Assembly: GCF_000526335.1 (NCBI RefSeq)
Contig: NZ_JAFW01000001.1
Location: 372,001 to 436,000 of the forward strand
DNA: 64,000 nucleotides
Source of the DNA: Arthrobacter sp. 31Y
GTDB lineage: Bacteria > Actinomycetota > Actinomycetes > Actinomycetales > Micrococcaceae
Direction of reading: 5' to 3'
Under the pieces are notes generated by a model, which searched no databases, was not told the DNA's origin, and was given only the letters and a program-made list of their open reading frames with translations. The translations under genes were made by a program, and so were the position numbers. Position 1 is the stretch's first letter. The number at the start of each line of letters is the position of its first letter. Positions 25,383 through 34,000 of the stretch are shown piece after piece.

Positions 25383-25780
25383 GGTGTTCCCCATCCAATG
25401 CGTTTCCTGAGTTCGAGCATTTCCTCGAAGCTGAGGGACTTCACGAAGTACTTCACGTCGCGGGGTAAGACGAAGAGCCGGTGAGCGATCCCGATGAGGT
25501 CGTCGTCGACCTGGGCGGCCGCGACGAATGCGTCGGGTGTGATCAGGTGACGGGCGGCCCACATGCTGGCCTGCGCTTCTTGCTTTGGGTTGCAGCCCAC
25601 GTGTCGGAAGTTCGCGTGCCCCAGCTCGTGCCATGTGCTGGAGTGCCTTTGCAGGGCGCCCAGGTTCACGTGCCGCAGGATCGTGTGCGTGTCGGGGTCA
25701 TAGCAAGCCCACCAACCATTGGGTGGGTAACCATCAATGATGGCCACACCCAACTCTTCGGCTTTTTCTTCGTACCCCAT
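25379..25780 (-). CDS. ImmA/IrrE-family metallopeptidase
   Basis: 133 residues from the ATG at 25,780, preferred because the family normally begins near EEKAEELGV; a frame runs further upstream but overlaps the repressor. STWHELGHANFRHVG contains the HExxH zinc motif (about 49-53) and YDPDTHTILRHVNL precedes it as usual. Such proteases cleave the phage repressor, or assist it, to switch on induction. It sits directly behind the repressor gene. Confidence 0.85.
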   Translation of the reverse strand: MGYEEKAEELGVAIIDGYPPNGWWACYDPDTHTILRHVNLGALQRHSSTWHELGHANFRHVGCNPKQEAQASMWAARHLITPDAFVAAAQVDDDLIGIAHRLFVLPRDVKYFVKSLSFEEMLELRKRIGWGTP

Positions 25781-25814
25781 GCCGGAGGACTCTAGAAGAG
25801 AGCCCTGACGTTTT

Positions 25815-26300
25815 TTAGTCAGGATCAACCTCTGCGCCAATTTCCATGCCTTTTTGACCTGTATCGGCTGCCAGGTGGAAGCTGCCTTGCTCATCCCAGT
25901 AGGGCCGGGCAGGCTTCTGCGCTGCTTCGGCAAGGCCATTGAGCTTGAGTAGCTCACGGGACATGGACGCGAGGGCGTCTTGGGCGCTGGCTGGGAGCCG
26001 GCGAGCGTGAGCCAGGACGAGGCCGTCTTCTAGTTCGACGCCGACACGGAGGCCGACTTCACGGGCGCAGACGTCGACGACGTCGGACTCTAAGACGTTG
26101 AGGCCACGAGCGAGGCCTCGGATGGTGTCTGGGTCTGGGAAGTTCTTGAGCTTGCGGGTGACCATTTGCTGGAGTGCCTTGTGGGTGGGCTTGCCACCGC
26201 AGTCGCGGGAGAGTTCGACATAGGTGCGGGCACCTCTACGCCTTGTGATGAGTGACGCCAGGCTGTTCGGGCCGGGTGCGTCTTCGGTGGTGTTTTCCAT
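25815..26300 (-). CDS. Putative immunity repressor (helix-turn-helix)
   Basis: 161 residues. Residues about 15-75 (LASLITRRRGARTYVELSRDCGGKPTHKAL... DPDTIRGLARGLNVLESDVV) have the spacing of a Cro/C1-type HTH with an unusual insertion. The rest is helical and would be the oligomerisation part and target of the neighbouring ImmA/IrrE protease. It is the first gene of the leftward operon and faces a Cro-like gene across a 248-bp region rich in GCCTAYYA repeats, which is the classic immunity layout. Confidence 0.75.
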   Translation of the reverse strand: MENTTEDAPGPNSLASLITRRRGARTYVELSRDCGGKPTHKALQQMVTRKLKNFPDPDTIRGLARGLNVLESDVVDVCAREVGLRVGVELEDGLVLAHARRLPASAQDALASMSRELLKLNGLAEAAQKPARPYWDEQGSFHLAADTGQKGMEIGAEVDPD

Positions 26301-26548
26301 GAGCTGAACTCTCCCAGCAGGTTTGAGATGCCGACAAACTGTAAACGCGGCTTGACGCCTACCATGCGTTTCGGTTCAAGAGTACCTTTCACGCCTACTA
26401 AATGCCTTGAAGAATTTTCCAGTTCCCAGCCGGGAGTAGGGGCATCGGCGCACATCGGAGTTGACAGGGTGCCTACCACTACGCAACCATGGGCATATCC
26501 CAGTTGCCAGATAGGCGCCTATCATGGGACTATAGAGAGGAAGCAGAA
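26301..26548. promoter_or_regulatory. Divergent immunity control region with operator repeats
   Basis: The 8-mer GCCTAYYA occurs at 26,357, 26,393, 26,471 and 26,517. The last copy is half of the perfect palindrome GATAGGCGCCTATC (26,510-26,523). TTGACA at 26,461 has one copy in its spacer; TTGCCA at 26,504-26,509 has the palindrome directly behind it and a possible -10 GACTAT at 26,528. Binding here would block the rightward promoter. The repressor as binder is inferred. Confidence 0.65.
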
Positions 26549-26884
26549 ATGATCTACCAGCCCCGAACGCGGTACCCGAAAGGCACGTACATGAGACTCA
26601 AGAACAGGGACCTCCTGCGGGCCATGGTCATCGTCCAGGAGGACATCGACGCCGCACGCAAAACCGGGCGCCCCATCCCCGCCTCCAAGACACCGCAAAG
26701 GGCGCTGGCAGATCGAGCCGGAGTCACCGGAGGATTCATCAACCACCTCACCTCAGGTCGCCGCAAATCCTGCGAGCCGAGGACGGCGGAGCGAATCTCG
26801 GAGGCGCTCCAAATTCCGCTCGATGTTCTCTTCGACTCCGATGAGACGCATGGCAGAAGTAAAAAAGTCAGCCCCAAGAAGTAG
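26549..26884 (+). CDS. Cro-like/XRE transcriptional regulator
   Basis: 111 residues from the ATG at 26,549, which has GAGAGGAAG upstream; the frame begins earlier but through the promoter. HTH core TPQRALADRAGVTGGFINHLTSGRRKSCEPRTAERISEAL (about 47-86), ending in the usual IPLDVLFDS. First gene of the rightward operon, opposite the repressor, hence the probable Cro-type early regulator. Confidence 0.8.
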   Translation: MIYQPRTRYPKGTYMRLKNRDLLRAMVIVQEDIDAARKTGRPIPASKTPQRALADRAGVTGGFINHLTSGRRKSCEPRTAERISEALQIPLDVLFDSDETHGRSKKVSPKK

Positions 26885-26912
26885 CCTCAAGCCATCCACG
26901 AAAGGAAGTCAC

Positions 26913-27188
26913 ATGGGTCAGCCAATCGCATTCGAGGAACTCGAGTGGAAAGAAAAAGGCATGGATCTCATAAAAGAACTCGCCGCGTCCGGCGCGCCGT
27001 TCGACGCATATGCGCTCACAGAGAAGGGATTGGCTGACCCGCCGCACCCGAACAAGTGGGGTTCGCTGTTCCGTGCAGCCCGGTCCCGGCGCCTCATTGA
27101 GCATGCGGGGTTCCACCGTTCCAGCCGCCCCAGCCGCTCCGGCGGGGTTTGCCAGCAGTGGATCGGATTGCCGGAGGCCAACCGATGA
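26913..27188 (+). CDS. Phage protein, unknown, 91 aa
   Basis: ATG preceded by CACGAAAGGA, a leader shared with other early genes here. Contains ALTEKGLADPPHPNKWGSLFRAARSRRLIEHAGFHRSSRPS, a pattern found in small actinophage early proteins thought to be DNA-binding (winged-helix-like), but I cannot give a function. ATGA overlap with the next gene. Confidence 0.6.
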   Translation: MGQPIAFEELEWKEKGMDLIKELAASGAPFDAYALTEKGLADPPHPNKWGSLFRAARSRRLIEHAGFHRSSRPSRSGGVCQQWIGLPEANR

Positions 27189-27391
27189 GCACCGCTGTTC
27201 AGACACTCCCCCGCATGGCACTCACACTGGAGCAGGTATCCGAGATCTTGCAAGAGCCCCCGGCAACAATCGCGAAGCACTGCCGCACGCAGGCACTTAG
27301 GGGTGCATACAAGACCGGCGGCCGTACGTCGCCGTGGCGGATCCCGCCGGCGGCCATCGATTACTACCAGCAGCACCAACCGAAGCAGTGA
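27185..27391 (+). CDS. Excisionase-like helix-turn-helix protein, 68 aa
   Basis: Starts at the ATGA overlap at 27,185. LTLEQVSEILQEPPATIAKHCRTQALRGAYKTGG followed by WRIPPAAIDYYQ is the MerR/excisionase (HTH_17) winged-helix pattern: LT.EQvAeiL..p..tI...r...Lrg.k.g..WrI....id. It may act as excisionase with the integrase or as a small regulator. Confidence 0.7.
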   Translation: MSTAVQTLPRMALTLEQVSEILQEPPATIAKHCRTQALRGAYKTGGRTSPWRIPPAAIDYYQQHQPKQ

Positions 27392-27402
27392 GGGCGGCCC
27401 TG

Positions 27403-27618
27403 ATGAGCAAGAAGGACCCGCAGACCGCGGCGCTTCGGCGCCTGGATGTCGCAATCACCATCCAGCAGCAGGCGCAGCAGAAGGCTGTTGATGAGCGGAC
27501 TCATATTGAGGCTGCGGTGCGTGAAGCTCTGGCGGCCGGGGTGAAGGTGTCCGACGTTGCGGCGCGCCTGGGTGTGACTGTGCAGCGGGTGTATCAGATC
27601 AAGAACGCAAAATCCTAA
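27403..27618 (+). CDS. Small helix-turn-helix protein, 71 aa
   Basis: ATG at 27,403 (a GTG at 27,388 that overlaps the previous stop is the alternative). C-terminal REALAAGVKVSDVAARLGVTVQRVYQIKNAKS is a clear HTH of the homeodomain-like/sigma-4 kind; the N-terminal half is a Gln/Ala-rich helix. Probable DNA-binding early protein. Confidence 0.65.
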   Translation: MSKKDPQTAALRRLDVAITIQQQAQQKAVDERTHIEAAVREALAAGVKVSDVAARLGVTVQRVYQIKNAKS

Positions 27619-27645
27619 ACGGATGCGTGGCGAAACGTTTTGTAG

Positions 27646-27749
27646 TTGCCAGATAGGCATTTTGAAAGTACCATTTACATATGGGCATAAAGGTGAGGCC
27701 CTGGGACTGCAATCCCAAGGCCTCGCAGCCACCGAACCCACGAAAAGGA
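27646..27749 (+). promoter_or_regulatory. Early promoter, operator half-site and conserved leader
   Basis: TTGCCA (27,646-27,651) and TACCAT (27,669-27,674) at 17-bp spacing, with the operator half GATAGGCA right behind the -35; TTGAAA (27,662) 18 bp before CATAAA is a second candidate. The leader contains GGACTGCAATCCC (27,704-27,716) in a GAGGCC/GGCCTC hairpin and CACGAAAAGGA (27,739-27,749). Both leader elements recur at 37,175-37,206. Confidence 0.65.
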
Positions 27750-27757
27750 AACATTCG

Positions 27758-28120
27758 ATGACCGATCTCCACTTTACCAAAGCCCACGCCGCCGCGGTTC
27801 TCCGCTTCGAAATTGTCACCTTCGCCGAAGAAACCCCCACCAACGGGTACACCGAAGCCGACTTCCAGACCCTCGCCCGCCGGCTCTCTTACATGATCGA
27901 CGCCGACGTCAATTGGGTTACCCTCGAAGACGCATGGCAGGCGTCGCAAGACTGGTTCTCAGTTGCCAACTGCACGCACGAGGACATCAACCTCAACCGC
28001 TCCGGCACCATCGACAACCGCGCCGAGCTAACCGAACGCATCGAAGCGAACCTTACAGAGGACATCCGCTACATCCTCGAACGCGCCTCATTCGCACCTC
28101 ACTGGGAGTTGGCAGCATGA
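27758..28120 (+). CDS. Phage protein, unknown, 120 aa
   Basis: ATG at 27,758 behind CACGAAAAGGA; longer frame upstream is leader. Acidic helical protein (ADFQTLARRLSYMIDADVNWVTLEDAWQASQDWF). No motif recognised. ATGA overlap with the next gene, first gene of the operon from the 27.65-kb promoter. Confidence 0.65.
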   Translation: MTDLHFTKAHAAAVLRFEIVTFAEETPTNGYTEADFQTLARRLSYMIDADVNWVTLEDAWQASQDWFSVANCTHEDINLNRSGTIDNRAELTERIEANLTEDIRYILERASFAPHWELAA

Positions 28121-28260
28121 ACGGCCTCTTCCTCCTCTGCCTGGTCATGGCTGTCGGATTCCTTGTCGCCATCCCGTGGGCCATCCGCGCTGACCACGCC
28201 GATGTGCACCTCATGCACCGTGCCGGGTCTGGCTGCCGTGACTGCGAGGACCGGTCATGA
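28117..28260 (+). CDS. Small membrane protein, 47 aa
   Basis: ATGA-coupled at both ends. Hydrophobic segment residues 3-23 (GLFLLCLVMAVGFLVAIPWAI), then a polar tail with Cys residues (GSGCRDCEDRS) that may bind metal. Unknown function. Confidence 0.6.
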   Translation: MNGLFLLCLVMAVGFLVAIPWAIRADHADVHLMHRAGSGCRDCEDRS

Positions 28261-28448
28261 GCAGCATCGAACCCGACGACTGCGACCACGACGAGATTTA
28301 CCGCGGAGTCTGCGAAGACTGCGACGCGATCATCGAACCCGACTGGGAACCGTCCGACGCTGACCTCCCCGCCCCGGACTACGGCCACACGAACCCATCC
28401 ACAGCCCGCCTCGAAGCCTGGGCCAACAAGCAGGAGCTGACACGATGA
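28257..28448 (+). CDS. Small Cys/His-rich acidic protein, 63 aa
   Basis: DDCDHDEIYRGVCEDCDAIIEPDW (residues 7-30) gives a C-x-H ... C-x2-C arrangement, a probable zinc-binding ribbon. ATGA-coupled upstream and to the YqaJ gene downstream. Function unknown. Confidence 0.6.
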   Translation: MSSIEPDDCDHDEIYRGVCEDCDAIIEPDWEPSDADLPAPDYGHTNPSTARLEAWANKQELTR

Positions 28449-29350
28449 CCACCCAATTCACAGACCCCTCACTCCCAGCAGTTGCCCCGGGCTCGGCGGA
28501 GTGGATGACCTACATGACAGCCAGCAAAGTCAGCGCCATCATGAAGCACTCCGTCTACGACTCCTACCTCTCCCTGTGGCTCAAGATGGCAGGCCAGATT
28601 CCCCGAGAAGACGACACCGACATTACCCGCCGCGGGCACTACCTCGAGCCGGCAGTAAGGGCATGGTTTCGGGATCAGCATCCAGACTGGCAGGTCACCG
28701 AGACTGGGATGTGGGTGCACCCAGACATCCCGTGGGCAGCCTCCACACCAGATGGCATCATCCACACCCCGGAAGGCACTGAACTCTTCGAGGCGAAGTC
28801 CTCCACGCTGGACGGCGAATGGGGCGAACCATTCACCGATCAAGTCCCGCCCGGCTATTACGACCAGGCACAGTGGCAGATGTTCACCACCGGCCTCCGG
28901 AGGGTCCGGCTTGCGGTTATCAAGTCCTACCTTGAGTTCGCCGAGTACGTCATCGAGTACGACGTCGCCCATATCGAATTGATGCTGGTCAAGGTCAACG
29001 AGTTCATGGCCTCCCTTGAAGCAGGACAGCGTCCCAGCCTTGACCCTCTGGACGGGCACGCCGCCACATACGAGGCGGTGAAGCAACTCAACCCAGGCAT
29101 CGAGGACGAAGACTTCGAAGTATCGGACGAGGACGCCATCCGATTCCTCAAATCAAATGCGGCTCGTAAAGCTGCCGAGCTCGTGGAGCAAGGCGCCAAG
29201 TCGTTCATTGCCGACCTCGCCGGCGAGGCCCACTACATCACGTGGAACGGCAAAAAGTTATTCACCCGACAATCACGCGGCGGCGGCACACCGTACCTCG
29301 TCGCTTCCAAGAACCTCCCCACCATCGCAGAAGAGAGTGAAACGAAATGA
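28445..29350 (+). CDS. YqaJ-type viral recombinase/exonuclease
   Basis: 301 residues. Lambda-exonuclease fold: GSAEWMTYMTASKVSAIMKHS (about 17-37), RRGHYLEPAVRAWF (about 60-73, with the Glu of motif I), PWAASTPDGIIHTPEGTELFEAKSS (Asp about 104 and ExK at about 115-117) and YYDQAQWQMFTTG (Gln motif). It degrades one strand of double-stranded ends to expose 3' tails. Partner of the RecT gene with which it overlaps by 4 nt. Confidence 0.9.
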   Translation: MTTQFTDPSLPAVAPGSAEWMTYMTASKVSAIMKHSVYDSYLSLWLKMAGQIPREDDTDITRRGHYLEPAVRAWFRDQHPDWQVTETGMWVHPDIPWAASTPDGIIHTPEGTELFEAKSSTLDGEWGEPFTDQVPPGYYDQAQWQMFTTGLRRVRLAVIKSYLEFAEYVIEYDVAHIELMLVKVNEFMASLEAGQRPSLDPLDGHAATYEAVKQLNPGIEDEDFEVSDEDAIRFLKSNAARKAAELVEQGAKSFIADLAGEAHYITWNGKKLFTRQSRGGGTPYLVASKNLPTIAEESETK

Positions 29351-30222
29351 CCTCCACCGCCATCAGCCCCATCGAGGTTGCCCGCCAGAACATCGGCGCC
29401 TATAAGGGAGAGCTTCTGGCCTCATTGCCCTCCCACCTGCAGGACAAGGGTGTCGGCTGGTTGACATCCGCCCTGTCCGCTCTGCGGAAGAACGACGAAG
29501 TGCTCCGGTGCGCGAACCAAGATCCTGGTTCTTTGATCGTTGCCCTGTCCCAAGCCGCGCAGCTCGGTCTCATGCCCGGAACGGACGAGTACTACATCAC
29601 CCCGAAGGGCGGCAAGATCCTTGGCGTCGTCGGATACCAAGGTGAAGTTGAGCTGATGTACCGAGCCGGTGCAGTGTCCTCGGTGATCGTCGAGAACGTG
29701 TACGAGAAGGACAAGTTCCAGTGGAACCCGGGAACCATGACTAAGCCCATTCACGAGGTCGATTGGTTCGGGGGTGAACGCGGCAAGATCATCGGTTCGT
29801 ACGCGTACGCCATCATGAAGGACGGCGCCGTTTCAAAGGTGGTCATCGTCAACCAGGAACGGATCGACCGCGCCAAGAAGGCATCCGCCACAGCGGGGAA
29901 GTCCTTCTCGCCGTGGACGTCTGACGAGGCTGCCATGATCCTCAAGACCGCAGCCCACGATCTCGCTAAGTGGGTGCCAACCTCTGCGGAGTACATCCGG
30001 GAGCAGGTACGTGCCGTTCGCGATGTCGCCAACGAACCAGCCAAACCCACCACAGAGACAAAGCCTGAAGGCGTGGTCTCACCGCGACAGCACCACCCGG
30101 AACCGGCCGCAAACACGGTCACTGGTGAGCTGATCGACGAAGGCGAGACCACCACAGAGCAACAGGTCGATTACGACTCCGAAGCTGACGCCGCATGGCT
30201 GGCCGGGACGGGGACCAAGTAA
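29347..30222 (+). CDS. recT: RecT-family single-strand annealing protein
   Basis: 291 residues. The core is typical: [41 protein letters not shown] (about 37-77), [27 protein letters not shown] (about 79-105), [10 protein letters not shown] and [23 protein letters not shown] (about 185-207). It anneals the single strands produced by the YqaJ exonuclease. The C-terminal 70 residues are flexible and acidic. Its stop shares a base with the SSB start. Confidence 0.95.
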   Translation: MTSTAISPIEVARQNIGAYKGELLASLPSHLQDKGVGWLTSALSALRKNDEVLRCANQDPGSLIVALSQAAQLGLMPGTDEYYITPKGGKILGVVGYQGEVELMYRAGAVSSVIVENVYEKDKFQWNPGTMTKPIHEVDWFGGERGKIIGSYAYAIMKDGAVSKVVIVNQERIDRAKKASATAGKSFSPWTSDEAAMILKTAAHDLAKWVPTSAEYIREQVRAVRDVANEPAKPTTETKPEGVVSPRQHHPEPAANTVTGELIDEGETTTEQQVDYDSEADAAWLAGTGTK

Positions 30223-30716
30223 TGGCCGGTGAAACCACCATCACAGTAATTGGAAACCTCACGAATGATCCCGAGCTGAGGTTCACGCCGAGCGGATCCG
30301 CGGTGGCGAACTTCACCCTTGCGTCTACGCCCCGGACGTTTGATCGGCAGAGCAATGAGTGGAAGGACGGGGAGACCTTGTTCCTCCGGGCCAGCGTGTG
30401 GCGGGAGATGGCGGAGAACGTGGCCGAGTCCCTGACTAAGGGCATGCGCGTCATCGTCTCCGGCCGCCTCAAGTCCCGTTCATATGAGACCAAGGAAGGC
30501 GAGAAGCGGACGGTCATTGAGCTGGAGGTTGATGAGATCGGCCCCAGCCTCAGGTACGCCAACGCCAAAGTCACCCGCACCCAGCGTTCCGGGAACGGTG
30601 GAGGCCAAGGCGGGGACGCCGGCGGGAGCTGGGGTGGAGGCCAGCAGAACGACGCGTTCGCCTCGCAGTCAAGTAGCGGCTGGGGCAGCGCACCGGACGC
30701 CGAACCCCCGTTCTAG
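30222..30716 (+). CDS. ssb: Phage single-stranded DNA-binding protein
   Basis: 164 residues from the ATG at 30,222 (upstream frame overlaps RecT). OB-fold core [30 protein letters not shown] (about 4-33), [30 protein letters not shown] (about 51-80), and a Gly/Gln-rich linker ending in the acidic tip EPPF. This tip is the usual partner-binding tail. Completes the exonuclease-annealase-SSB set. Confidence 0.95.
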   Translation: MAGETTITVIGNLTNDPELRFTPSGSAVANFTLASTPRTFDRQSNEWKDGETLFLRASVWREMAENVAESLTKGMRVIVSGRLKSRSYETKEGEKRTVIELEVDEIGPSLRYANAKVTRTQRSGNGGGQGGDAGGSWGGGQQNDAFASQSSSGWGSAPDAEPPF

Positions 30717-30741
30717 ACCAAAGCACCACCCAAATGACGAA

Positions 30742-30784
30742 CAGCGGACGCCTGACCTTGGAGACAAGTTCCAGGCGTCCGCTG
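30742..30784 (+). other. Perfect 13-bp hairpin after phage ssb
   Basis: CAGCGGACGCCTG (30,742-30,754) and its complement (30,772-30,784) with a 17-nt loop. No T-run. It separates ssb from the glutaredoxin-like gene and sits about 12 nt before that gene's ribosome site, so it could stabilise the ssb mRNA end or attenuate downstream expression. Confidence 0.7.
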
Positions 30785-30806
30785 CGACTACCCCAAAGGA
30801 GAACCA

Positions 30807-31121
30807 TTGACGGTCACAGACCTCACCCCACGTATCGAAGCCCGCGATGAAGTCACGGTCACCCTGTACAGCAAGCCCTTCGGTTGCGTTCAGTGTGACG
30901 CCACGAAGCGGAAGTTCAAGAAGGAAGGACTTGTCGAAGGCGTCGATTACACCGACGTCGACGTCACCCAGGACGAAACCGCGCTGGCGTTCATCAAGTC
31001 CCTCGGCTACGCCCAAGCCCCAGTGGTCTTCGTCTCCACCCCCACGGGAGACCACCACTGGTCCGGGCACAACCCCGGCAAGATCGGTGAGCACATCCTG
31101 CAGAATCGGGCAGCGGCATGA
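30807..31121 (+). CDS. NrdH/glutaredoxin-like redox protein
   Basis: 104 residues from a TTG start with AAAGGAG at ideal spacing. VTLYSKPFGCVQCDATKRKF carries the CxxC active site (CVQC, about residues 30-33), and YAQAPVVFVS holds the cis-Pro. NrdH-redoxins supply electrons to ribonucleotide reductase; no reductase gene is seen in this phage, so it may serve the host enzyme for phage DNA precursors. Confidence 0.85.
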   Translation: MTVTDLTPRIEARDEVTVTLYSKPFGCVQCDATKRKFKKEGLVEGVDYTDVDVTQDETALAFIKSLGYAQAPVVFVSTPTGDHHWSGHNPGKIGEHILQNRAAA

Positions 31122-31606
31122 GCACCGTAACCATCACTGTTGATATCAACGGCCAGCAGCACGACATCGCAGACTGCTTCTGGTACTTCCTCTCGCCTTG
31201 CGGATGCACGAGTGGCGTATGCGTCACCGAGGCTGATGGCTGGCTGACCACGGAAGCCCAGGCCATGGCATTCATGACCCCGAATAGGGCCGTGCGTGAG
31301 CAAGACATCGCCCGGGGGTATAGGGCCGAGCTGGGGCACCGCAGTGAGATGGACCGGCTTAAGCGAGAGTGCCCGCACACGCCCCAGTGGGGAACCGTGG
31401 CTGTGCCCGAAGGTCAGGCTTGGGGGCGCAGTAGTGGCGGTCGGTCGGTCCACCTCGTAGAGAAGTCGGAGGACGAAGACCGGATCGATTGGGACTACCG
31501 AGAGCCAGCATGTGGGTCCAAACGGGATCTGTTTGAGATCCACTCTTCCGTTTTGGGCGATGCCCCGATGTGCAAGAAGTGCCTCGCCATTTTGGAGGCA
31601 GCATGA
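31118..31606 (+). CDS. Phage protein, unknown, 162 aa
   Basis: ATGA-coupled to the redoxin gene. N-terminal half WYFLSPCGCTSGVCV and a C-terminal Cys pair (MCKKCLAI) with ACGSKRD, so likely zinc-binding. Arg/Glu-rich middle. Seen as an anonymous early gene in actinophages; no function known to me. Confidence 0.6.
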   Translation: MSTVTITVDINGQQHDIADCFWYFLSPCGCTSGVCVTEADGWLTTEAQAMAFMTPNRAVREQDIARGYRAELGHRSEMDRLKRECPHTPQWGTVAVPEGQAWGRSSGGRSVHLVEKSEDEDRIDWDYREPACGSKRDLFEIHSSVLGDAPMCKKCLAILEAA

Positions 31607-31731
31607 GGACCATTGCTCTCGTCCCGCCACGGCCTCCCCGGGCGGTGCAGAAGCCGGAACCGAAGGTGCCCACGTGCAGCTCGTGCGAGTGGCCGCTGAA
31701 CGCCACCGGCGAATGCAAGGGCTGCACCTGA
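31603..31731 (+). CDS. Small zinc-ribbon-like protein, 42 aa
   Basis: ATGA start inside the previous stop. Pro-rich N-terminus, then CSSCEWPLNATGECKGC with two CxxC pairs (residues 25-41), a clear mini zinc ribbon. The stop overlaps the next ATG by one base. Too short for automatic gene finders. Confidence 0.55.
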   Translation: MRTIALVPPRPPRAVQKPEPKVPTCSSCEWPLNATGECKGCT

Positions 31732-31937
31732 TGCCCGGGCAGCTCAAGCGGCCGCCGTCGCCGGAGAAGCTGCGCCAGGCGGCCACGCTCCTGCAGGGCG
31801 GCGCCTCACAGCGGGAGGTCACCCGAACGACGGGCATCGCACGCGAAACCCTCCGCAAACACTTCCCCGGGCAGGGCTGGACATTCAAGCAGGGCGGCGA
31901 CTTCCGAGCCCTCACCCGACACAACCCCATCCACTGA
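31731..31937 (+). CDS. Small helix-turn-helix protein, 68 aa
   Basis: EKLRQAATLLQGGASQREVTRTTGIARETLRKHFPGQGW (about 12-50) is a resolvase/Trp-repressor-like HTH. TGATG overlap with the previous gene. Probably a DNA-binding early protein. Confidence 0.6.
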   Translation: MPGQLKRPPSPEKLRQAATLLQGGASQREVTRTTGIARETLRKHFPGQGWTFKQGGDFRALTRHNPIH

Positions 31938-31947
31938 AAGGAACACC

Positions 31948-31998
31948 ATGCGAGTTAGCCCCAAAGCCCATCGCGCCACGCTGGAGGTAGCACGATGA
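31948..31998 (+). CDS. Possible 16-aa leader peptide
   Basis: ATG with GAAAGGAAC just upstream, 16 codons (MRVSPKAHRATLEVAR), and a stop overlapping the methyltransferase start (ATGA). Could be a coupling leader peptide; length makes it uncertain. Confidence 0.3.
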   Translation: MRVSPKAHRATLEVAR

Positions 31999-33659
31999 GC
32001 ACCGCACTCCTCGAACGCCGAACCATTCTGGACGATCTTGTCCGGATCATGCAGCAAGCCAACAACGAGCTGACCGCCACGGATATGTTCTGTGGCGCCG
32101 GCGGGTCGTCCACCGGTGCGTTGGAAGTTCCCGGGGTGACGATCAAGACGGCCATGAACCACTGGGCCCGGGCCATCGAAACCCACAACACCAACCACCC
32201 GGAGACCGAGCACGTGTGCGCGGACATCCAGATCACTGACCCTCGCTACATCGCAACCTCGGACATTCTCTGGGCATCACCTGAGTGCACCAACCATTCC
32301 GTGGCGAAGGGCAAGAAGCGGATCACCAATCAGGCGGACTTGTTCGGGGAAACCCTCGCTGATGAGGCGGCTGACCGGTCCCGGGCCACCATGTGGGATG
32401 TGCCCCGGTTTGCTGAGTGGCACAAGTACAAGCTCATCATCACGGAAAACGTGGTGGATGCGGCCAAGTGGGTCATGTTTGATGCCTGGCTGATGGCCAT
32501 GGACGCTCTCGGCTACAACCACCACACGGTCTACATGAACAGCATGCACGCTCAGCTCGGCGGTCTCCCTGCCCCGCAGTCCCGTGATCGGATGTACGTG
32601 ATGTTCTGGCTCAAGGGAAACCCGAAGCCAAACTTCGATCTGCTCATGCCGCTGGCTCACTGCACTACCTGCGACGAGACTGTCCGGTGCATTCAGTCAT
32701 GGAAGAACCCGAACTATCGTTGGGGCAGGTACAAGGCCCAGTACGTCTACCGGTGCCCGAACACCCGCTGCAAGAACTCCATCGTCGAACCTGGCTGGCT
32801 GCCCGCAGCGTCCGCGATTGACTGGAAGCTTCGTGGCCAGCGCATCGGAGACCGGGCCAAGCCTCTCGTGCCGAAGACCATGGCCAGGATCGCTGCCGGG
32901 TTGGCGAAGTACGGGAAGCAGCCGATGCACCTCGCCGCCGCGGGCAACACCTACGACGCAGCATCAGGGAAGGGCGGAAGTTATTACCGGATCTGGCCGA
33001 CGACCGAGACTCTGAAGACACTCACGGGCACCACCGAACACGGACTGATTCTGGACTCTGTCCGCGGATCCCAGATCATGAGCGGCACCAACGAGCCGAT
33101 GGCCACCCAGACGACCAGCTACACCCGGTCCTTGCTGGTCCCAGTGGAAGGCCGGGAGGGCAAGCAAGCCGCACCCATCGGAGACGTCCTCCGGACCCAG
33201 ACCACCCGCAACGAAACGGGACTGCTCACGGCGCCTGGGGACCACATGCTGATGGAGTACTACGGCAACGGCCAAATGCACCCAGTAGCCAAGGCTATCC
33301 CCACGATCAGCACCACGGACAGGTTCGCCATGGTCACCACCATGCGCGGCACCTCACCGGAACACCTGGCAGCATCCAATGCGCCTACCTCGGATCCGTT
33401 CGGGACATTCAGCGCCGGCGGCCAGCACCACGCCGTCACCGAATGGACTGTGCCCGAGATCGAGGATTGCGAGTTCCGGATGCTCGAGCCCTACGAGATC
33501 AGCGCAGGCATGGCCTTCCCCAAGTCGTACATCATGACGGGAAACAAGCGGGAGCAGGTCAAGCAGGCGGGTAACGCGGTCACTCCCCCGGCCGCTCGGG
33601 ATCTCTTCATAGTCGCCGCACTCTCCCTCTCCGGTGCGGGGCTGGAGCTGGCAGCATGA
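31995..33659 (+). CDS. DNA cytosine-C5 methyltransferase
   Basis: 554 residues. SAM motif I DMFCGAGGSS (about 30-39), catalytic SPECTNHS with Cys98, ENV at about 151-153, QSRDRMYV at about 195-202 and GNAVTPPAARDLF near the C-terminus. The long region between contains a four-Cys zinc ribbon (HCTTCDETVRC ... YRCPNTRCKNS, about 224-261), an insertion not usual in bacterial enzymes, plus the target-recognition part. Modifies phage DNA, probably against host restriction. No restriction enzyme is encoded nearby. Confidence 0.9.
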   Translation: MSTALLERRTILDDLVRIMQQANNELTATDMFCGAGGSSTGALEVPGVTIKTAMNHWARAIETHNTNHPETEHVCADIQITDPRYIATSDILWASPECTNHSVAKGKKRITNQADLFGETLADEAADRSRATMWDVPRFAEWHKYKLIITENVVDAAKWVMFDAWLMAMDALGYNHHTVYMNSMHAQLGGLPAPQSRDRMYVMFWLKGNPKPNFDLLMPLAHCTTCDETVRCIQSWKNPNYRWGRYKAQYVYRCPNTRCKNSIVEPGWLPAASAIDWKLRGQRIGDRAKPLVPKTMARIAAGLAKYGKQPMHLAAAGNTYDAASGKGGSYYRIWPTTETLKTLTGTTEHGLILDSVRGSQIMSGTNEPMATQTTSYTRSLLVPVEGREGKQAAPIGDVLRTQTTRNETGLLTAPGDHMLMEYYGNGQMHPVAKAIPTISTTDRFAMVTTMRGTSPEHLAASNAPTSDPFGTFSAGGQHHAVTEWTVPEIEDCEFRMLEPYEISAGMAFPKSYIMTGNKREQVKQAGNAVTPPAARDLFIVAALSLSGAGLELAA

Positions 33660-34000
33660 GCGCCGAACAAATGAACCCAGAGTTCACCGCAATCATCATC
33701 AACGACGGCGGCACGCGGCCGGTGATGTCCAAGCCGAAGCCGTTCAAAGCCACGAAGAAGTTCATCCAGCACGTACAGGACAACCTGGCGATTCCGGATG
33801 ACACGGCGGTCGAGGCCGCCGACTGGATCCTAAACCTCATGGAACGCTACGGGGCCAACTCCGCACAACCGGTGTTCGACATGGAAGGCAACGGCCCGCG
33901 GTGCTCATGGTGCTTCATGATCTGGCCTCTCTGCGGGCACCACCACATGAGCAGCAACTTAGGCGCAGACGATGAAGCAGAAGACGGGGAAGCGGCATGA
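33656..34000 (+). CDS. Phage protein, unknown, 114 aa
   Basis: ATGA-coupled. Helical middle (FIQHVQDNLAIPDDTAVEAADWILNLMER), then CSWCFMIWPLCGHHHMS with Cys/His for possible metal binding and an acidic tail. Lies between two methyltransferase genes; no family recognised. Confidence 0.6.
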   Translation: MSAEQMNPEFTAIIINDGGTRPVMSKPKPFKATKKFIQHVQDNLAIPDDTAVEAADWILNLMERYGANSAQPVFDMEGNGPRCSWCFMIWPLCGHHHMSSNLGADDEAEDGEAA

